Both the position numbers and the translations under genes were made by a program. Shown piece after piece: positions 47,375 to 59,665 of a DNA stretch of 64,000 bases; position 1 is the first letter of the stretch; each line of letters starts with the position of its first letter. The notes under the pieces were generated by a model that was not told the DNA's origin, did no database searches, and saw only the letters and a list, made by a program, of their open reading frames with translations. Source of the DNA: Whalleya microplaca (taxonomy: Eukaryota; Ascomycota; Sordariomycetes; Xylariales; Xylariaceae); assembly GCA_022497155.1 (NCBI GenBank), contig MU385715.1:1116001-1180000 (forward strand). The letters run 5' to 3'.

Positions 47375-50300
47375 ATGGACGACCAATCGCACAAACCTCA
47401 TCGCAAGTCCAAGGAGAAGAAGAAGCAGCAGCACACCGGTGGTTAGTGTCTATCTTTGCCTCGTCCGTGCCTCGCCCTTGCGACATCACTGACAAGTCTA
47501 GATCACAATCCGAAAGCTTTCGCCTTTTCGAATCCCGGCAAGCTTCATCGTGCTGCTGCTAGATCCCATGATGTACGTGGAGCTAGAACTATTCTACCTA
47601 GCGACTCTACCGGTTACTAACAAGACTATCTTCAGATCAAAGAAAAGCGACTGCACGTACCTCTCGTAGACCGACTCCCCGATGAGCCGCCACCGAGACT
47701 CGTTACCATTGTCGGTCCACCTGGAGTTGGAAAGACTACGCTTTTGAAATCACTCATCCGGCGATATGCAAAGGAGACGATATCAGAGCCCCAGGGCCCC
47801 ATTACCGTCGTTACTTCGAAAAAGCAACGGTTGACCTTTCTCGAATGTCCCAACGAACTAGAGGCCATGGTTGATATAGCGAAGGTGGCTGATATTGTCC
47901 TGCTTATGATTGACGGGAATTATGGCTTCGAGATGGAGACTATGGAATTCTTGAACATCCTGGCCGCGACTGGCATGCCCGGCAACGTCTTCGGCATCCT
48001 CACCCACCTGGACCTGTTCCGAAAACCACAAGCCCTGAAAGACGCCAAGAAGAGGTTAAAGCACAGGTTATGGAGTGAGCTATATCAGGGCGCTCATCTA
48101 TTTTACCTCTCTGGTGTTATCAATGGGCGGTACCCGGATCGCGAAGTTCACAATCTATCTCGATTTTTATCTGTCATGAAGAACCCTAGGCCGCTTATTT
48201 GGAGAAACTCGCACCCCTATACAGTTATCGATAGCTTCCGAGACGTCACACATCCCACCCAAATTGAGGAGGACGAGATGTGCGACCGGTCGATTGCGCT
48301 CTCCGGATATCTTCGAGGGACCAATTTCTCAAACCAAAACCAGCGTGTACATATTCCTGGCCTTGGTGACTATACGATTTCAAGCATAGAAGCGCTGCCT
48401 GATCCATGTCCAACACCTTCCATGGAACAGGCCATCGCCAAAGCCACCGGGAAGACTGGCAGAAGGAGGCTGGATGAGAAAGAGAAGAAGCTCCATGCCC
48501 CCATGTCAGATCGAAGTGGGCTGAAGATTGATGGCGATGCTATATGGATCACCCGCGAGAAAGGGTTCAACTTTGACAAGGATGCCGAAGATGTGGAACG
48601 GGGCGAAGGCGAAGAGCTTATCATCGGGCTTCAAGGGGAGAGGCGCTTATTAGGCGAAACGGAAGACGGCCTACAGCTTTTCCGAGGAGGTGAAAAGTTC
48701 ACGAGCCTCCCGGAGGAGAAAGACACCGGAAGGAAGCAGCCACGGACAGCGAGGTTTGCCGAAAGAGATGAGGATGAGGATGAGGACGAGACCCCTGAAG
48801 ATGAAGGCTTTGTCAGCGGAGAGGAGGAAGTAGATTCTGACGAAGAAACCGAGTTTAACGAAAAGAAACTCGGCAAAATGTTTAAGAACTCGGACAAGGA
48901 TGGCGATGAAGACGATGTTGCGTTCGCCGACAGCGATTCGGACTTGGGCTCAATATCGGGTGATGGAGTTGACGAGGAGGATGGGTCGGAAGAGGACTAC
49001 GATAGTGAAGACGAGTCTGCCGTCCGCTGGAAAGACAATCTAGCTGGAAAGGCGCAAATGCTTCACGGTGGTAGACCGTCTTACCGGACAGGAGATCTTG
49101 CGCGACTGATGTACGATGAGGCTTTGACCGCTGATGAGGTTCTACGGAGATGGAAAGGAGAAGTAGATGCGGATGATGACGAAGAAAACATTGAAGACGA
49201 GGACGACGACTTCTTCCAGAAATCAAAGCTACAAAAAGAAGACGAAGCATCAGAAGATCGCGCAATACCCGCATACGATTACGAACAACTAGCTGCCAAG
49301 TGGTCATTGGATGATAACATCGAACGGCTTCGCCAGCGCTTCACAATAGCCACTCTGAATGGAGCCGATGGCGAGGAAGATGGGTTTGAAGGATTCGACG
49401 AGGACGGCGATGATAATGAGGATGAGGGAGACGGCGAATTCGAAGACCTTGAAACAGGTGAACAGCACAAAACAGAGCCCGAAGCGGCAGAAAGCTTGGA
49501 GGCAGAACGTGAAAAGAATGCCCGAAGAAAAGAAGAGCTGAAGCTGAGGTTCGAAGAGGAAGACCGAGAGGGGTTTAAGAACGACAAGGCTATTGCCAGG
49601 CGCGAAGGTGGCGAAGACGAGGAATTCGGTGAAGATGAGTGGTATGATTCCCAGAAGGCTCTCATCCAAAAACAACTTGACATCAACAACGCCGAGTTTG
49701 AGGCTCTTGACGAACGGCAAAGAGCTGCTGTTGAGGGTTATAAAGCTGGCAAGTATGCCAAGATTGTGATAGAAAGGGTGCCCGCCGAGTTCGTCAACAA
49801 CTTCAACGCGCGGATGCCCATCATTATTGGGGGTCTCGCTGCAACGGAGGACAGATTCGGGTTCGTTCAGGTCCGTATCAAGAGACACCGATGGCACAAG
49901 AAAATTCTCAAAACCAACGACCCTCTAATCTTCTCCCTCGGGTGGAGAAGGTTCCAGACGCTGCCTATCTACAGCATCTCCGATTCACGGACCAGAAATC
50001 GTATGCTCAAGTATACGCCGGAGCATATGCACTGCTTCGGTACTTTCTACGGCCCTCTTATCGCGCCGAATACCGGATTCGCCTGCTTTAATTCCTTCTC
50101 CTCCGCCAACCCAGGGTTCCGAATCGCTGCCACGGGTACTGTTCTCTCCGTAGACGAGTCCACGGAGATAGTCAAGAAACTCAAACTCACCGGAACGCCG
50201 TACAAGATCTTCAAGAACACGGCCTTCATCAAGGACATGTTCAACAGCTCGCTCGAGATCGCCAAGTTCGAAGGCGCCTCGGTCAAGACGGTCTCCGGCG

Positions 50301-50947
50301 TGCGCGGACAGATCAAGCGCGCGCTGTCGAAGCCGGACGGGCACTTCCGCGCGACCTTCGAGGACAAGATCCTGATCAGCGACCTGGTCTTCCTGCGGGC
50401 CTGGTATCCGATCAAGCCGCACCGGTTCCACAACCCGGTGACGAACCTTCTCGGCGACTGGCAGCCGATGCGGCTGACGGGCGAGGTGCGGCGGGACCAG
50501 GACCTGCCGACGCCGGCGCCGCGCAACAGCCGGTACCGGCCGATCGCGGAGCGGCCGGCGGCGCGGCACTTCAACGCGCTGCGGGTGCCGCGCGCGCTGG
50601 CGGCCGCGCTGCCGTACAAGTCGCAGATCGTGGCGGCGCGGCCGCAGCGGCGCGCGACGTACCTGCAGAAGCGCGCGGTGGTGCTCGGCGGCGAGGAGCG
50701 GCGCGCGCGCGACCTGCTGCAGAAGCTGACGACGATCCGCAAGGACGCCGTCGCGCGCCGGCGCGCCAAGAAGGAGGAGAAGCGCGTCGAGTACCGCAGG
50801 AAGGTCGAGGAGGCCGGCGAGCGCAAGGAGGAGCGCGAGAGGAGGGAGAAGCGGGAGTACTGGCGCAAGGAGGGACGTAAGAGAAAGGGAGGGGAGGATG
50901 GTGGTGAAGGGGGTGGGGGTGGAGGTGGTGGGAAGCGGAGGAGGTGA
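47375..50947 (+). CDS. BMS1: Ribosome biogenesis GTPase BMS1
   Basis: 1149 aa in three exons, 47375-47441, 47502-47572 and 47636-50947, all in phase. BMS1 binds GTP, recruits Rcl1 to the SSU processome in the nucleolus and is needed for 18S rRNA maturation and 40S assembly (family knowledge). The N-terminus is basic (HKPHRKSKEKKKQQH), then AFAFSNPGKLHR and the P-loop VGPPGVGKTTL at about 72-82. The CPNEL and DGNYGFEMETMEFLNIL segments fit the G-domain switch and following strand, and LTHLDLF replaces the NKxD motif, as in this family. The middle is a long acidic Asp/Glu-rich region; the AARP2CN and C-terminal Bms1/Tsr1 domain follow with IPIIIGG-like and RHRWHKKILKTNDPLIFSLGWRRFQT stretches. 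The extreme C-terminus is a basic Arg/Lys-rich coil with a run of Gly. Length is normal. The last 700 bases are far more GC-rich than the rest. Confidence 0.96.
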
Positions 50948-53487
50948 GGTGAGGAAGGAGAGAGTCTACGTGTTACTGTGTGGAAACAGAGGGTGCAATG
51001 AATAGGAGGCATAATCAATAGCAGGTGCAATGAATAGGGGGTGTCTTACGCAAGATCCCCTATCCACGGCATGCCTGAGGTTTGAGCATGTCCCGAGCTA
51101 TGAGTTGGCATTTGTCCACATGACAGTCCGCACCTGCATAGTATCAGGGGTTCTCGTGGTGACAGCATATGGCGTAGACGATTAGGCAGATTTTATGCAT
51201 ATTGGAGGCGGCCCTGCAAGGCCTGGTTGGCAAGAACACCCGTCTTCTCGGGGTCCTTGGCTATTAGATATATGAGAGTCTAATGAAAAGAACTATCTGT
51301 GCCCTGCATGTTAGACAGTTCTTTCGACACTTCGGGTTAATAGGTATCGCTGCCCTCATGAAGCCTAACGGAGAGAAGAACGCGCGTCGCGGGACATATC
51401 AAGGTCAGATATAAGAAGCTATGGGACAATGGCCGCTCTTGAATATAGTCAGGTCCTCGTAAGAAACATCATATAGCTTATCTGTCCATGTTGTTGTCAG
51501 TGCTGCCTGAAATTTGAAGGCGTCTAAGTAACGTGTTGGTGCTCATAGGCCACCAGCCCAGTTCATCTCAACCAACCCCTGTCTAGCTGCGGTTGATTGG
51601 GAGTTAGACAGCCCTATTGTGATGATGCGTGTGATTTGATGGTAGTATTGTGTAACTACCTGATGGATCTACCGGGGACGTGGGTACATATATGAGATTT
51701 GGTAGTCCACCTCAATAGTAGTACAAAATATATCACCCCACTTTCCCTAACATGTCAGCAATATAATTGTAACAGCTGTGTGTGGCTGATAGAGCGAGTT
51801 AGGTTCGATTCCTAACAACGTTATTGGTATTCGCTCTATTAGCTCATTTGTAACATGCTGCACCACCTAATTTATGTGTTTTCGATTGGATGTATATATA
51901 CCATACCCTTAATATCACAATTTGAAGACCTCTAGATATATACGACGGACATATGCGTATAGAAGCCTACGGAGGAGAAGCAATAAAGGCATCTCAGCAT
52001 TAACATGCTCAATGTATAATGCCGGCAGCTGTTAAATTATCAACGAGGTATCATAGCTGTTAGTCTGCTGCACCAAAGCAGGCACCAGAGCAGGCTGCTG
52101 GGGTTGCTGTAAAGGTTTTCTAGATTCTAGATAGCATTTAAGCAGCTAAATGACTAGGCAGCTAGCTAGTTGGTTAAGTGATTCCTAAATGAAAGAAATG
52201 CGCAACTGTGGTTATCCCGCTGCAGGATGTTCATTTAAGCAAAGGCCATTGGAGGTGGCTAATATTGGAGGCCATTGGAAGCCATTGGTAATTGATCTCT
52301 GATTGCCTTATTAGGCAGGCGTTGAGGGGCTTCAGGTGTCTCCAGTCGCATTTGGAGGTAAACTGGACTCCTGATATTGAAAGTAGAAAATCTTATATAT
52401 GTAGTGAATCTGTAAGGTTGGAGTTGGGAGTGAGGCAGAGAGTAAGGCAAAAGGTTGTCTTAGTGGTGGAGAATCTCTTGAGCTAGCTACTGTAATTGAT
52501 CAGGTAGTTATGTGTGAGGGGCACAGACCACCCCTACAAATCCTATCACGTAACACCTATGGAGTTGGCACGCGGTCAGCTTCATGAGAAAGCTGAACAG
52601 TATTGGACGGCTGGGCGGTTGTTAGAAGCGCGGCTGGCGCCTCAAGGCTCAATCGGGAATCCGGCCGGCAATGAGCGTCCCATGCTCGGCTGGGCTGCAC
52701 CTCATGCGGCCCGTCAGACGTTCGGGAGTTCGTGTTTTATCTGCATTGTAACTTCATTATTAGACGACAGTTTCCAGTTGAGCATAAGTGTATTCGATGT
52801 CTTATCTATGAATGTAACCAGAGTCTTCCGTGAGGGGCGTTCTTCCATATTCAAAGAATAGAAAAATGCTGGACGAATTGTTCAGCCCAATACTCGGTGT
52901 TGTCTATCTGCCTACGAAGTCTGACTGCATTACCTATATAGCTAGATGTATCGCCATTTCAGTACATGACTGTCAGCAGCAGGAATGATGATGTGGCCAT
53001 CCTCAGAGCCTACATACAGGCGTAAAGATCCGACCGAAAGCTTCGGCGGCTACTGCTACACAAATCCGACGGCCGACTTTCACAATCGATCTGCGAAGGT
53101 CGCAAATCCAATCATTCCTCAAATGTAAATTAAACCTCAAGAGAATCACAGCCCAGCGTAATTTTGCTATGCAGCAGTTGATATGGCCAGCAGGATCCCA
53201 GATACCCCTACTTCATTTGGGCAGCTCAACGGACGGGTGTTGCAACATTATTGCGCCGTAGTCGTAATGCCGTTTTGTGACACTGAACGACCGGACATAG
53301 TCAAGCAATTTTGATGTTTAATCCGTGCCAGAATGTGGTACATGTATAAAGAACTCCAATGTCTTCAACTAGAAATACAGTATGTTCATCTTGTTGAAGT
53401 CGAGGCATACATACAACATATTGTCTTGCCTGACCTACCGATCTTGTACGTCTTGGGGTTCGTAGGTCTGAGCAGTTGATAGAAGCT
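50948..53487. other. Long intergenic stretch, no gene seen
   Basis: 2.5 kb. Just after BMS1 the word GGTGCAATGAATAGG occurs twice (about 50990 and 51020) as a short direct repeat. Near 51793-51820 a tRNA T-arm-like hairpin (GTTAGGTTCGATTCCTAAC) stands without a full cloverleaf. Near 52240-52290 the word GGCCATTGG repeats. Several short open frames show no recognisable protein. Confidence 0.5.
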
Positions 53488-54715
53488 ATGTGTAAGTGCC
53501 ATACCAAACCCATCGAACACATTCAACCCAACGGCCCCTTTAACAATCCTCTCAGCTCCGAGTTATCCACATTCTATTCCACATCCACCAAGCTTTACCA
53601 ATTCTCTGGATGCATCCCCTCCCCAACAGAATGCCTCTAATGCCGATAGGGATGTGAAAGAGGCTGTTCATGGTGGCTCCTACCGACCAATTGGCCTTGG
53701 CATCAGGCTTGAGGATTCGGGGAGAGACCCGCCTGACAACTCTTCACTAGCTACAGCTAGGCACTCAAGCAGCATTGATTGTTCGTCTGTTCCATCACCA
53801 TCTACTGACAATTATCGCCCTTGTGGTCATCAACCCTTGGGTGTAGGGGCCCAATTTACTGATGTTGCATCTATCAATGACAACGACTTTGAACGCAGTG
53901 GCAATCTACAAGACCTACATAGCTTACGCAAAGCAAGGCCCTTCATATTCCCTGGGCCTCCTCCAATTTTCTTACAACATAGAAGTTTCAGAGACGGAGG
54001 TACGGTCCCTAACTCCCTGGCGGCCGAGGAACAGGGGGCCGATGGCGGTCTGGGACGTGTTGTTAGACGCCCCTATGTCATTGCCCATTCAGCCGATGGC
54101 AATGCCGGCCCATCACGTAGGCGGCCACACCATTCATCTAACGACAATGATGAACAGCCTGTCGCTGGTCGAAATTTATGTTTCTGCGGGGCAGGTTTAC
54201 TCCAGCAGTTTCAGATCCGGAGATCTCTGTGGGCAACTTCGTGTTCAATGATGGATACGAAAATGACCGTCCGCTTCCTAGTCGTCATCTTCAACTTCTT
54301 CTTAGGGGTCGCTGTCATATTCTCTTTCAAGGTTGCGCCGGCGCGTCCTGACACTGCACTGCCCTCTCTGGATGACGACAGCTATCCAATCATGGTCGCC
54401 CAGGTGGCTGGCTCATTACTCTCCCCATTGCTGTTCAGCATCGTATCGGTGAAGGGCGGCTTGCCACCGCTCCGTCAGAGACTGGGCTCCTGCTACTTCC
54501 TCCTGCTTGTCCTTGGGGTCTTGATGTCAGCTGTTACCCTGCTTTTGTATGTACTTTGTCCTTCCAACTACCGGTTCACCAATGCTACTATGATTGCAAG
54601 TCTTGAGTTCACAGTGCTTGGTAGCTGGCAGTTCTTGGAAAAGCGTTGGAAGAAAGCGAGCGAAGCATCAGTAATTAACGACGATATTGAGTCAGGCGGC
54701 CCACGGGATAGCTGA
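53488..54715 (+). CDS. Orphan membrane protein with disordered N-terminus and a 4-nt first coding exon
   Basis: Predicted 387 aa. I infer a first coding exon of only ATGT (53488-53491), an intron 53492-53555 (GTAAGT..CTCTCAG), and a second exon 53556-54715; total length is a whole number of codons and the protein then begins MSPSYPHSIPHPPS. Without that join the frame has no ATG near its start. Residues 1-235 are Pro/Ser/Asn/Gly-rich and probably disordered, with a Cys pair (LCFCGAG) near 210. Then come clear membrane spans at about 239-260 (FLVVIFNFFLGVAVIF), 280-302 (MVAQVAGSLLSPLLFSIV) and 315-339 (YFLLLVLGVLMSAVTLLLYVL), and a weaker fourth at about 347-365. I do not recognise the family. 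Such proteins are common orphans of filamentous fungi. The isolation between two long gene-free stretches gives no functional hint. Confidence 0.6.
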
Positions 54716-55614
54716 TGTACTGGATGGTAAGGCTCTACCTTGTCTGCCTTAGGAGCAATTGGCATCTTTCCTATTTCAATTGACTATATGTTATGGAGGA
54801 TTGACATGAAGACCTAAGATTTTCTTAGTTTCGTTGGACAAATATGTATTTTCAGTGCACATGTGTAGCTGTTCCTTTCCAGACTCGGACTGGTTCCTAG
54901 TATTGAAAGGAGAAAATAAAGTAGACGAGTTAGAAGTTGCCCAATCCAAGATTTGAACTTGGTGCCTTCCGAAGGTATAAAAAAAAATTTCACCCGAAGG
55001 CTAATCTTTCCGTCGTGAAACTGCCCCTGCCGTCTGCGCAGTCGTGTAACGCCCCCATGAGCCACTCAATGAGGAGGTCGCAACAGTAACTCCGATTCCC
55101 TCGCCATGCCGGCTTGGTGACAGTAGGAACGCCAATTATCATATATGACCCTTACATCTTAGTTACCCTAGGTACCTTCGTACCTTTTGCCATTGCCCGC
55201 GTACTTAGGTAACTTTGCCATCACCTGGACCATCACCCAGTGACTCTACGAACTCTACCCCAGAACCAATATCACGGGCTTATAACTTGAACAAAAGTTG
55301 TAATTCATACAGTATAGAGTTCATGTAGTGTTCTAATATGTGGCCGCCATCCATGGCCTCGGATTTTCGAACCATAACGCATGGGCGAAGAACAAATGGC
55401 GAGTGACCGAGCGAAACCATGGGCTACGATGCAGGACCCCCATTCTATTGCAGGCTGTGATAGCCTAGAAGTCTATTAAACACGTCCATTTCTAGCAAAC
55501 TGTCCCCCAGAAAAACAACGCCATGCAATAAACAGCAATAAGGTGCCTCGCTCGCAATGTGGCACTACATGCCCAACCTTTTTTTGACTCCAGCAATCCA
55601 GGGATAAGGCCTCA
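54716..55614. other. Intergenic between convergent genes, with a tRNA-like relic
   Basis: 899 bases. Holds the tRNA-like segment described separately. No protein-coding stretch supported. Confidence 0.55.
54938..55066 (-). pseudogene. tRNA-like relic (type II 3' half) with Pol III box-like sequences
   Basis: On the minus strand a perfect T-arm (CCAAG-TTCAAAT-CTTGG, 54946-54962) is preceded by a CCTTCGGAAGG hairpin like the long variable arm of Leu or Ser tRNAs, and followed by ATTGGGC as a 3' acceptor strand. No matching GCCCAAT 5' strand is found upstream and a T9 run sits where the anticodon arm should be. An A-box-like TGGCTCATGGG lies at 55054-55064. It is not a valid tRNA as it stands; a broken tRNA gene or tRNA-derived element is the likeliest reading. 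Confidence 0.3.
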
Positions 55615-57140
55615 TCATTTGGCCTTAGCCATGCCAAACTTCTCGCGAATTTCCTCCTCGCTGAACCGGCGCGTGTGCCTCTTGAGCATCGTGACGCGCT
55701 GCTCCATCGTCATGCCGATCTGGTCGCCGAGGGGGACGAGGCACTTGGCCAGGTGCTCGTAGTCGTGGAGCATGAGCCGGACGGTGATCATGAGGTAATC
55801 GATGTTGTGGAACAGGAGCGCATGCTCCCGGCTGTAGTTTTCCTTGTTCTGAAGGAAGTGCACCGGGTGCTCCCGCCAATGCCGGCGCGGGTTCAAGTGG
55901 TGCGACGTATGATACCCGTCGTTGTAACAGTATCGGTTACTCTATTGAAACATTAGTATGTAAACACGTGAGAATGGCCTGGCAGGAACAAGTGGAAGTA
56001 GACAGTGACGTACCGGCACGTCAATTAGTGTGATGCTAGATCGATAGTCGGAGTCGGGCTCATCGGCATCGACAAAGGCATGTTGGCCCCAGTTGCCCAC
56101 CATCAGACCAAAGCGCAATAACATAAGAGGGATCAGGAATACGAAGAAGGTCGCTTTGCTGTTGAGTTGAAAGAGGGTTAGGAGCGCAGTATAGTTGGAT
56201 AATTCCCAGAAGGCTGTCTTAAGACCTGTCGTAAGACGGTTCTTCCGTATGAAGTAGATCGGTAGGTCTAGCCAAATCAGAAAGTAGAACCGTCCGACAT
56301 AGTGAAGAAAATGCCAGATGTTGTCTCGTTGGTAGCGAACAGTGGAGGAAAGGTCGTCTGGCCCATTGCCTTCGACATGATGATGCTTCACGTGATGATA
56401 GTAGTACGTGTTCCACGTGTGGCCCATCAACGGGTCGGTGATGTATGGGAAAAGTAGGTCAAATATTCTAGTTAGGGAATATTGTTTGGTCAAGACACCG
56501 CCGGTGTGAATATGCTGGTGCATCATCAATGTATACGTGCCCATGTAGTAAAATTGCATAGCAAAATGGAGGATGCCGTGCAAGTAAGTGAAATTGTAAA
56601 ACAGCCATATCGCACTAGGGATAGAAGTAGTGAAGTAGATGAGTAGGTGTGTAACCATCACTACATCCGTCTTATGGCGTGCGATCCCCTGCGCCCATGA
56701 GATATAAGGAAGCAAGATGTGATTATAGATCACGGGATGCAACCGTGTTGACAAGTCTTGAAGATCCACCGACGAGAAGACGGTCGGCTCAAAGTCCGGA
56801 CTTGTCGGGTCGTTCAGCCCTCTCATCCGAGATAGATCGTGCTCATCCCTCGACGGGGATACATAATGGTAAGGGGCTATAATGAAGTCCGGGTTAGTCC
56901 GTTGGTAACCCGTTGAGTTCACCTAGCTTCCGGATCAGGTGTGATGGGTGTGGACCTACTTCCATTGGCGGCTTCTTGGCCGGAGGAGGAATGCTCCTTT
57001 ACTACATTTTCGGAGAACTCGGCGGTACCATTTGGAGACGGACCGGGGTCCTGCTGATGCCGTTGAATGTCATCGGCCAGATTCTGTAGGAGCAAAACAT
57101 CGTTCCGCGGCAGCTCCGAACTTATCATCAACTCGGCCAT
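55615..57140 (-). CDS. Fatty-acid-desaturase-family membrane protein
   Basis: 456 aa. Exons 56960-57140, 56014-56876 and 55615-55941 fit in phase; the first junction (GTAGGT donor to TTATAG acceptor) is inferred from frame and could differ. The N-terminus MAELMISSELPRNDVLLLQNLADDI (residues 1-25 region) is soluble. Membrane parts follow from about residue 140. Histidine boxes are visible: HGILH, HQHIH, YHHVKHHHVEGNG (HxxHH) and NDGYHTSHHLNP (HxxHH) in the last exon, which together would hold a di-iron centre. Short alternative products lacking the last exon would lose the final box. The usual substrate class is acyl-lipid or sphingolipid chains, but members of this family also act as hydroxylases or in secondary metabolism; the substrate cannot be named from sequence. 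It is isolated from other metabolic genes, so it is unlikely to belong to the polyketide cluster. Confidence 0.82.
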
Positions 57141-59665
57141 AGTAAAAAGAGTATGGCAAAATAATAAGGTTGGAACAGTGGAAAACGCAGATTGGTTTAA
57201 GGGGAAATGAGGATTTTGAAAGCAGAAAAATTACCTAGGAAGTGGCAGCCTTAAAGGGGCTAGATCATCAATGTATCCAGAGACAAGTGGTACATACTCC
57301 GTACATAACATGCTACGAAGAAGCTAAATACAGGGGTAACGCAGGTGGGACACAGGCGAGAGGAACATGAGGCTAAGCAATATGCTAATCACGATTACTC
57401 CGGACTCTAGTCCAAATAAAAACATGCACTGCATTCACTTGTCCATGTTTGATTGATTGATCAGATGCTAATGAACCTCTCTGATTTGTCTATAAAATTC
57501 ACGATGCAGCTGTCGATTGAATGTACCCAATTACGGTGTCTACATAGGTCATTAGAAAAGATCAAGTTTGTGCTAGTGTTGTTTACTGTGTAATTACCTA
57601 CCCACACAAAAGCTTGGTGCACTATGCCATCCGCGCTTTTACTACGTAGTGCACTGCGATCTGCACGTCATTGAGCCGCAATTCCACAGTAAACACACAT
57701 AGCAAATGGCGGTATGTCTTGGGGGAGTACCGGAGTCTAAACTCGGAGCATCGGCTGAAGTCAGCAGAGTTATTTCTGTGTTACCATACCTACATGCAGA
57801 ACCGGGTGTTGGGGTTTGAAAACTTTCTAGGATACATTGATACCGGAAACTTATATTTACACGCGACAAGATAAGCTCATGTTCATGCCTCGAATCAATG
57901 AGCCTATTATACTTGCGCTAACCTTGAATTCTATAGGTACAATTGATTATGTTGTAAGAGCCGATAGGTGAAATGCATAGATGCTTGAGTTTCTTTGACT
58001 GAAAATATACATAATACCTCCTCGGGTTATTGTGACCAATGCTTGTCAATCCCTGATTGTCAGACAATAGATAGTTCATAAATACCTAAGAGAACATATC
58101 TATATTGCACTGTAAGCTGTTGTTAATTGGCCGTCTTATCACAGCAAGGCGGTATATCATCAAACTTCTAATGTAGTTATAACCTGAATCTTGCCCTTGT
58201 TGTCAATCAGTGACATTCATCTTAGGAGACAATAAACGCAAGTTCTATTCTTAACTTTAAGTCATTAGATATACTACGAGTTGAGCGAGAACACTCTTAG
58301 GCACACCTTTCTGTGTCCATGAAATAATACTCAAATGAATTCTTACAAGCGGTACATGAGACCTCGCTCGAATCCTATCTCATGTACGTAGCCAATTAGA
58401 ATCGGATGACTAGACACAGGCATCTAAGCAGGCCTCCAGTTCACCAGAGGCTCTAAAATTATCACTCAAGATGTATTTGAATGATGTAGGAAATATCACT
58501 TCTAACTTCTCTTACGCCGTTACTACTAGCAACTATTGCAAGGTTGTAGTGATCCCCCTAAAAAGTACTGACTAGCTTGAGATTTCCTTTTTACTTTAAT
58601 TGAGTCTAAGTGACTTTGACTATTAATGTATTTGATTTGTTATTAACTTGTAAGCCTTCGCTGCATTTGGTTTTTGCAATAATAGCTTGCGCACTATATC
58701 GCTTTATATTAGCTACAATAATAACAAGCCTAGGCTATACTGACAAGAATGTATTTCAAGTACCTTTTCCACTTTATAACTTATGTAATGCACATACTTC
58801 TAACGTAGGTTATAACCTCGTTTTCCCTGCCAACAGTTGCAAATAAGCAAGGCAGAGATGTAATGGGCTGGGCTGAGAGAGAAACAAATGACCTATGTTG
58901 TCTCAAGTCATCCTTTGTTTCAAAGGAACCAAAGGGAGAAGAAAGCACCTTTCACCCTCACTTTACGAGAGGCTTAAAAATTTAGAATTAAATATACTTG
59001 CACTTTCAGAATGGCTAAAATGATGTCACATAGTTAAGGCGCTACATACTACTACTTTTATAATTGTGGCATCGCTTTCATAACAATTACAGATGTAGTT
59101 TAATTCAACCATGGTACCATATGTAAGTATATGCATATATGCGCCAATTTATGCATTAGGAGGCACAGGTAATTGCCAATTGAATCTCGCAAGTGTTGCT
59201 AAGGATGCTTCAATTACTCTTAGAATTCCATGCCGTATATGCATTTCTGCTATTCAACCTAATGATTGCGTCCCATCCCTTCGATGTTCTATTCATATGT
59301 CTTTAGAGGCCAGCCCTTGAACCGAAGAAACTCCGGGCCGATGGGGGTTCTCGCTTTTGCGTCCTAACAAGAGGGGGCAGGTCCACCCGTCTGCCGCGAA
59401 GTAGCCGAGACCAAGCCATCATCACTTCCCGACTCTGGCTGCCCAGACAGAATGCAAATGCTGCATCTGACGTTCGTCAATTACTAATCCCCTGCACCTT
59501 TTAGTCCTCCGATATTCCTTCTAACCATCTCAGAAGTTTGATTTACTAGATATAGAATTATACATACAGTAAACCCGTCTGCTTACTGTCCTTCCTAGCC
59601 AAATTCTGAACGGCCCAATAGGACATAGGCAGCCTTACCTCTAACCTTGGGACCTACATGTACCT
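57141..59665. other. Long intergenic stretch, no gene seen
   Basis: 2.5 kb. The part from about 58250 to 59110 is AT-rich with TTATAACTTATG-like words and could be decayed repeat DNA. No open frame shows recognisable protein sequence. Confidence 0.5.

Noticed and set aside
49304..50569. Long minus-strand frames across BMS1
   Set aside because: Antisense shadows of the acidic and GC-rich parts of BMS1.
52514..52861. 115-codon open frame in the long spacer after BMS1
   Set aside because: No domain, signal or membrane features; GC and codon pattern not coding-like.
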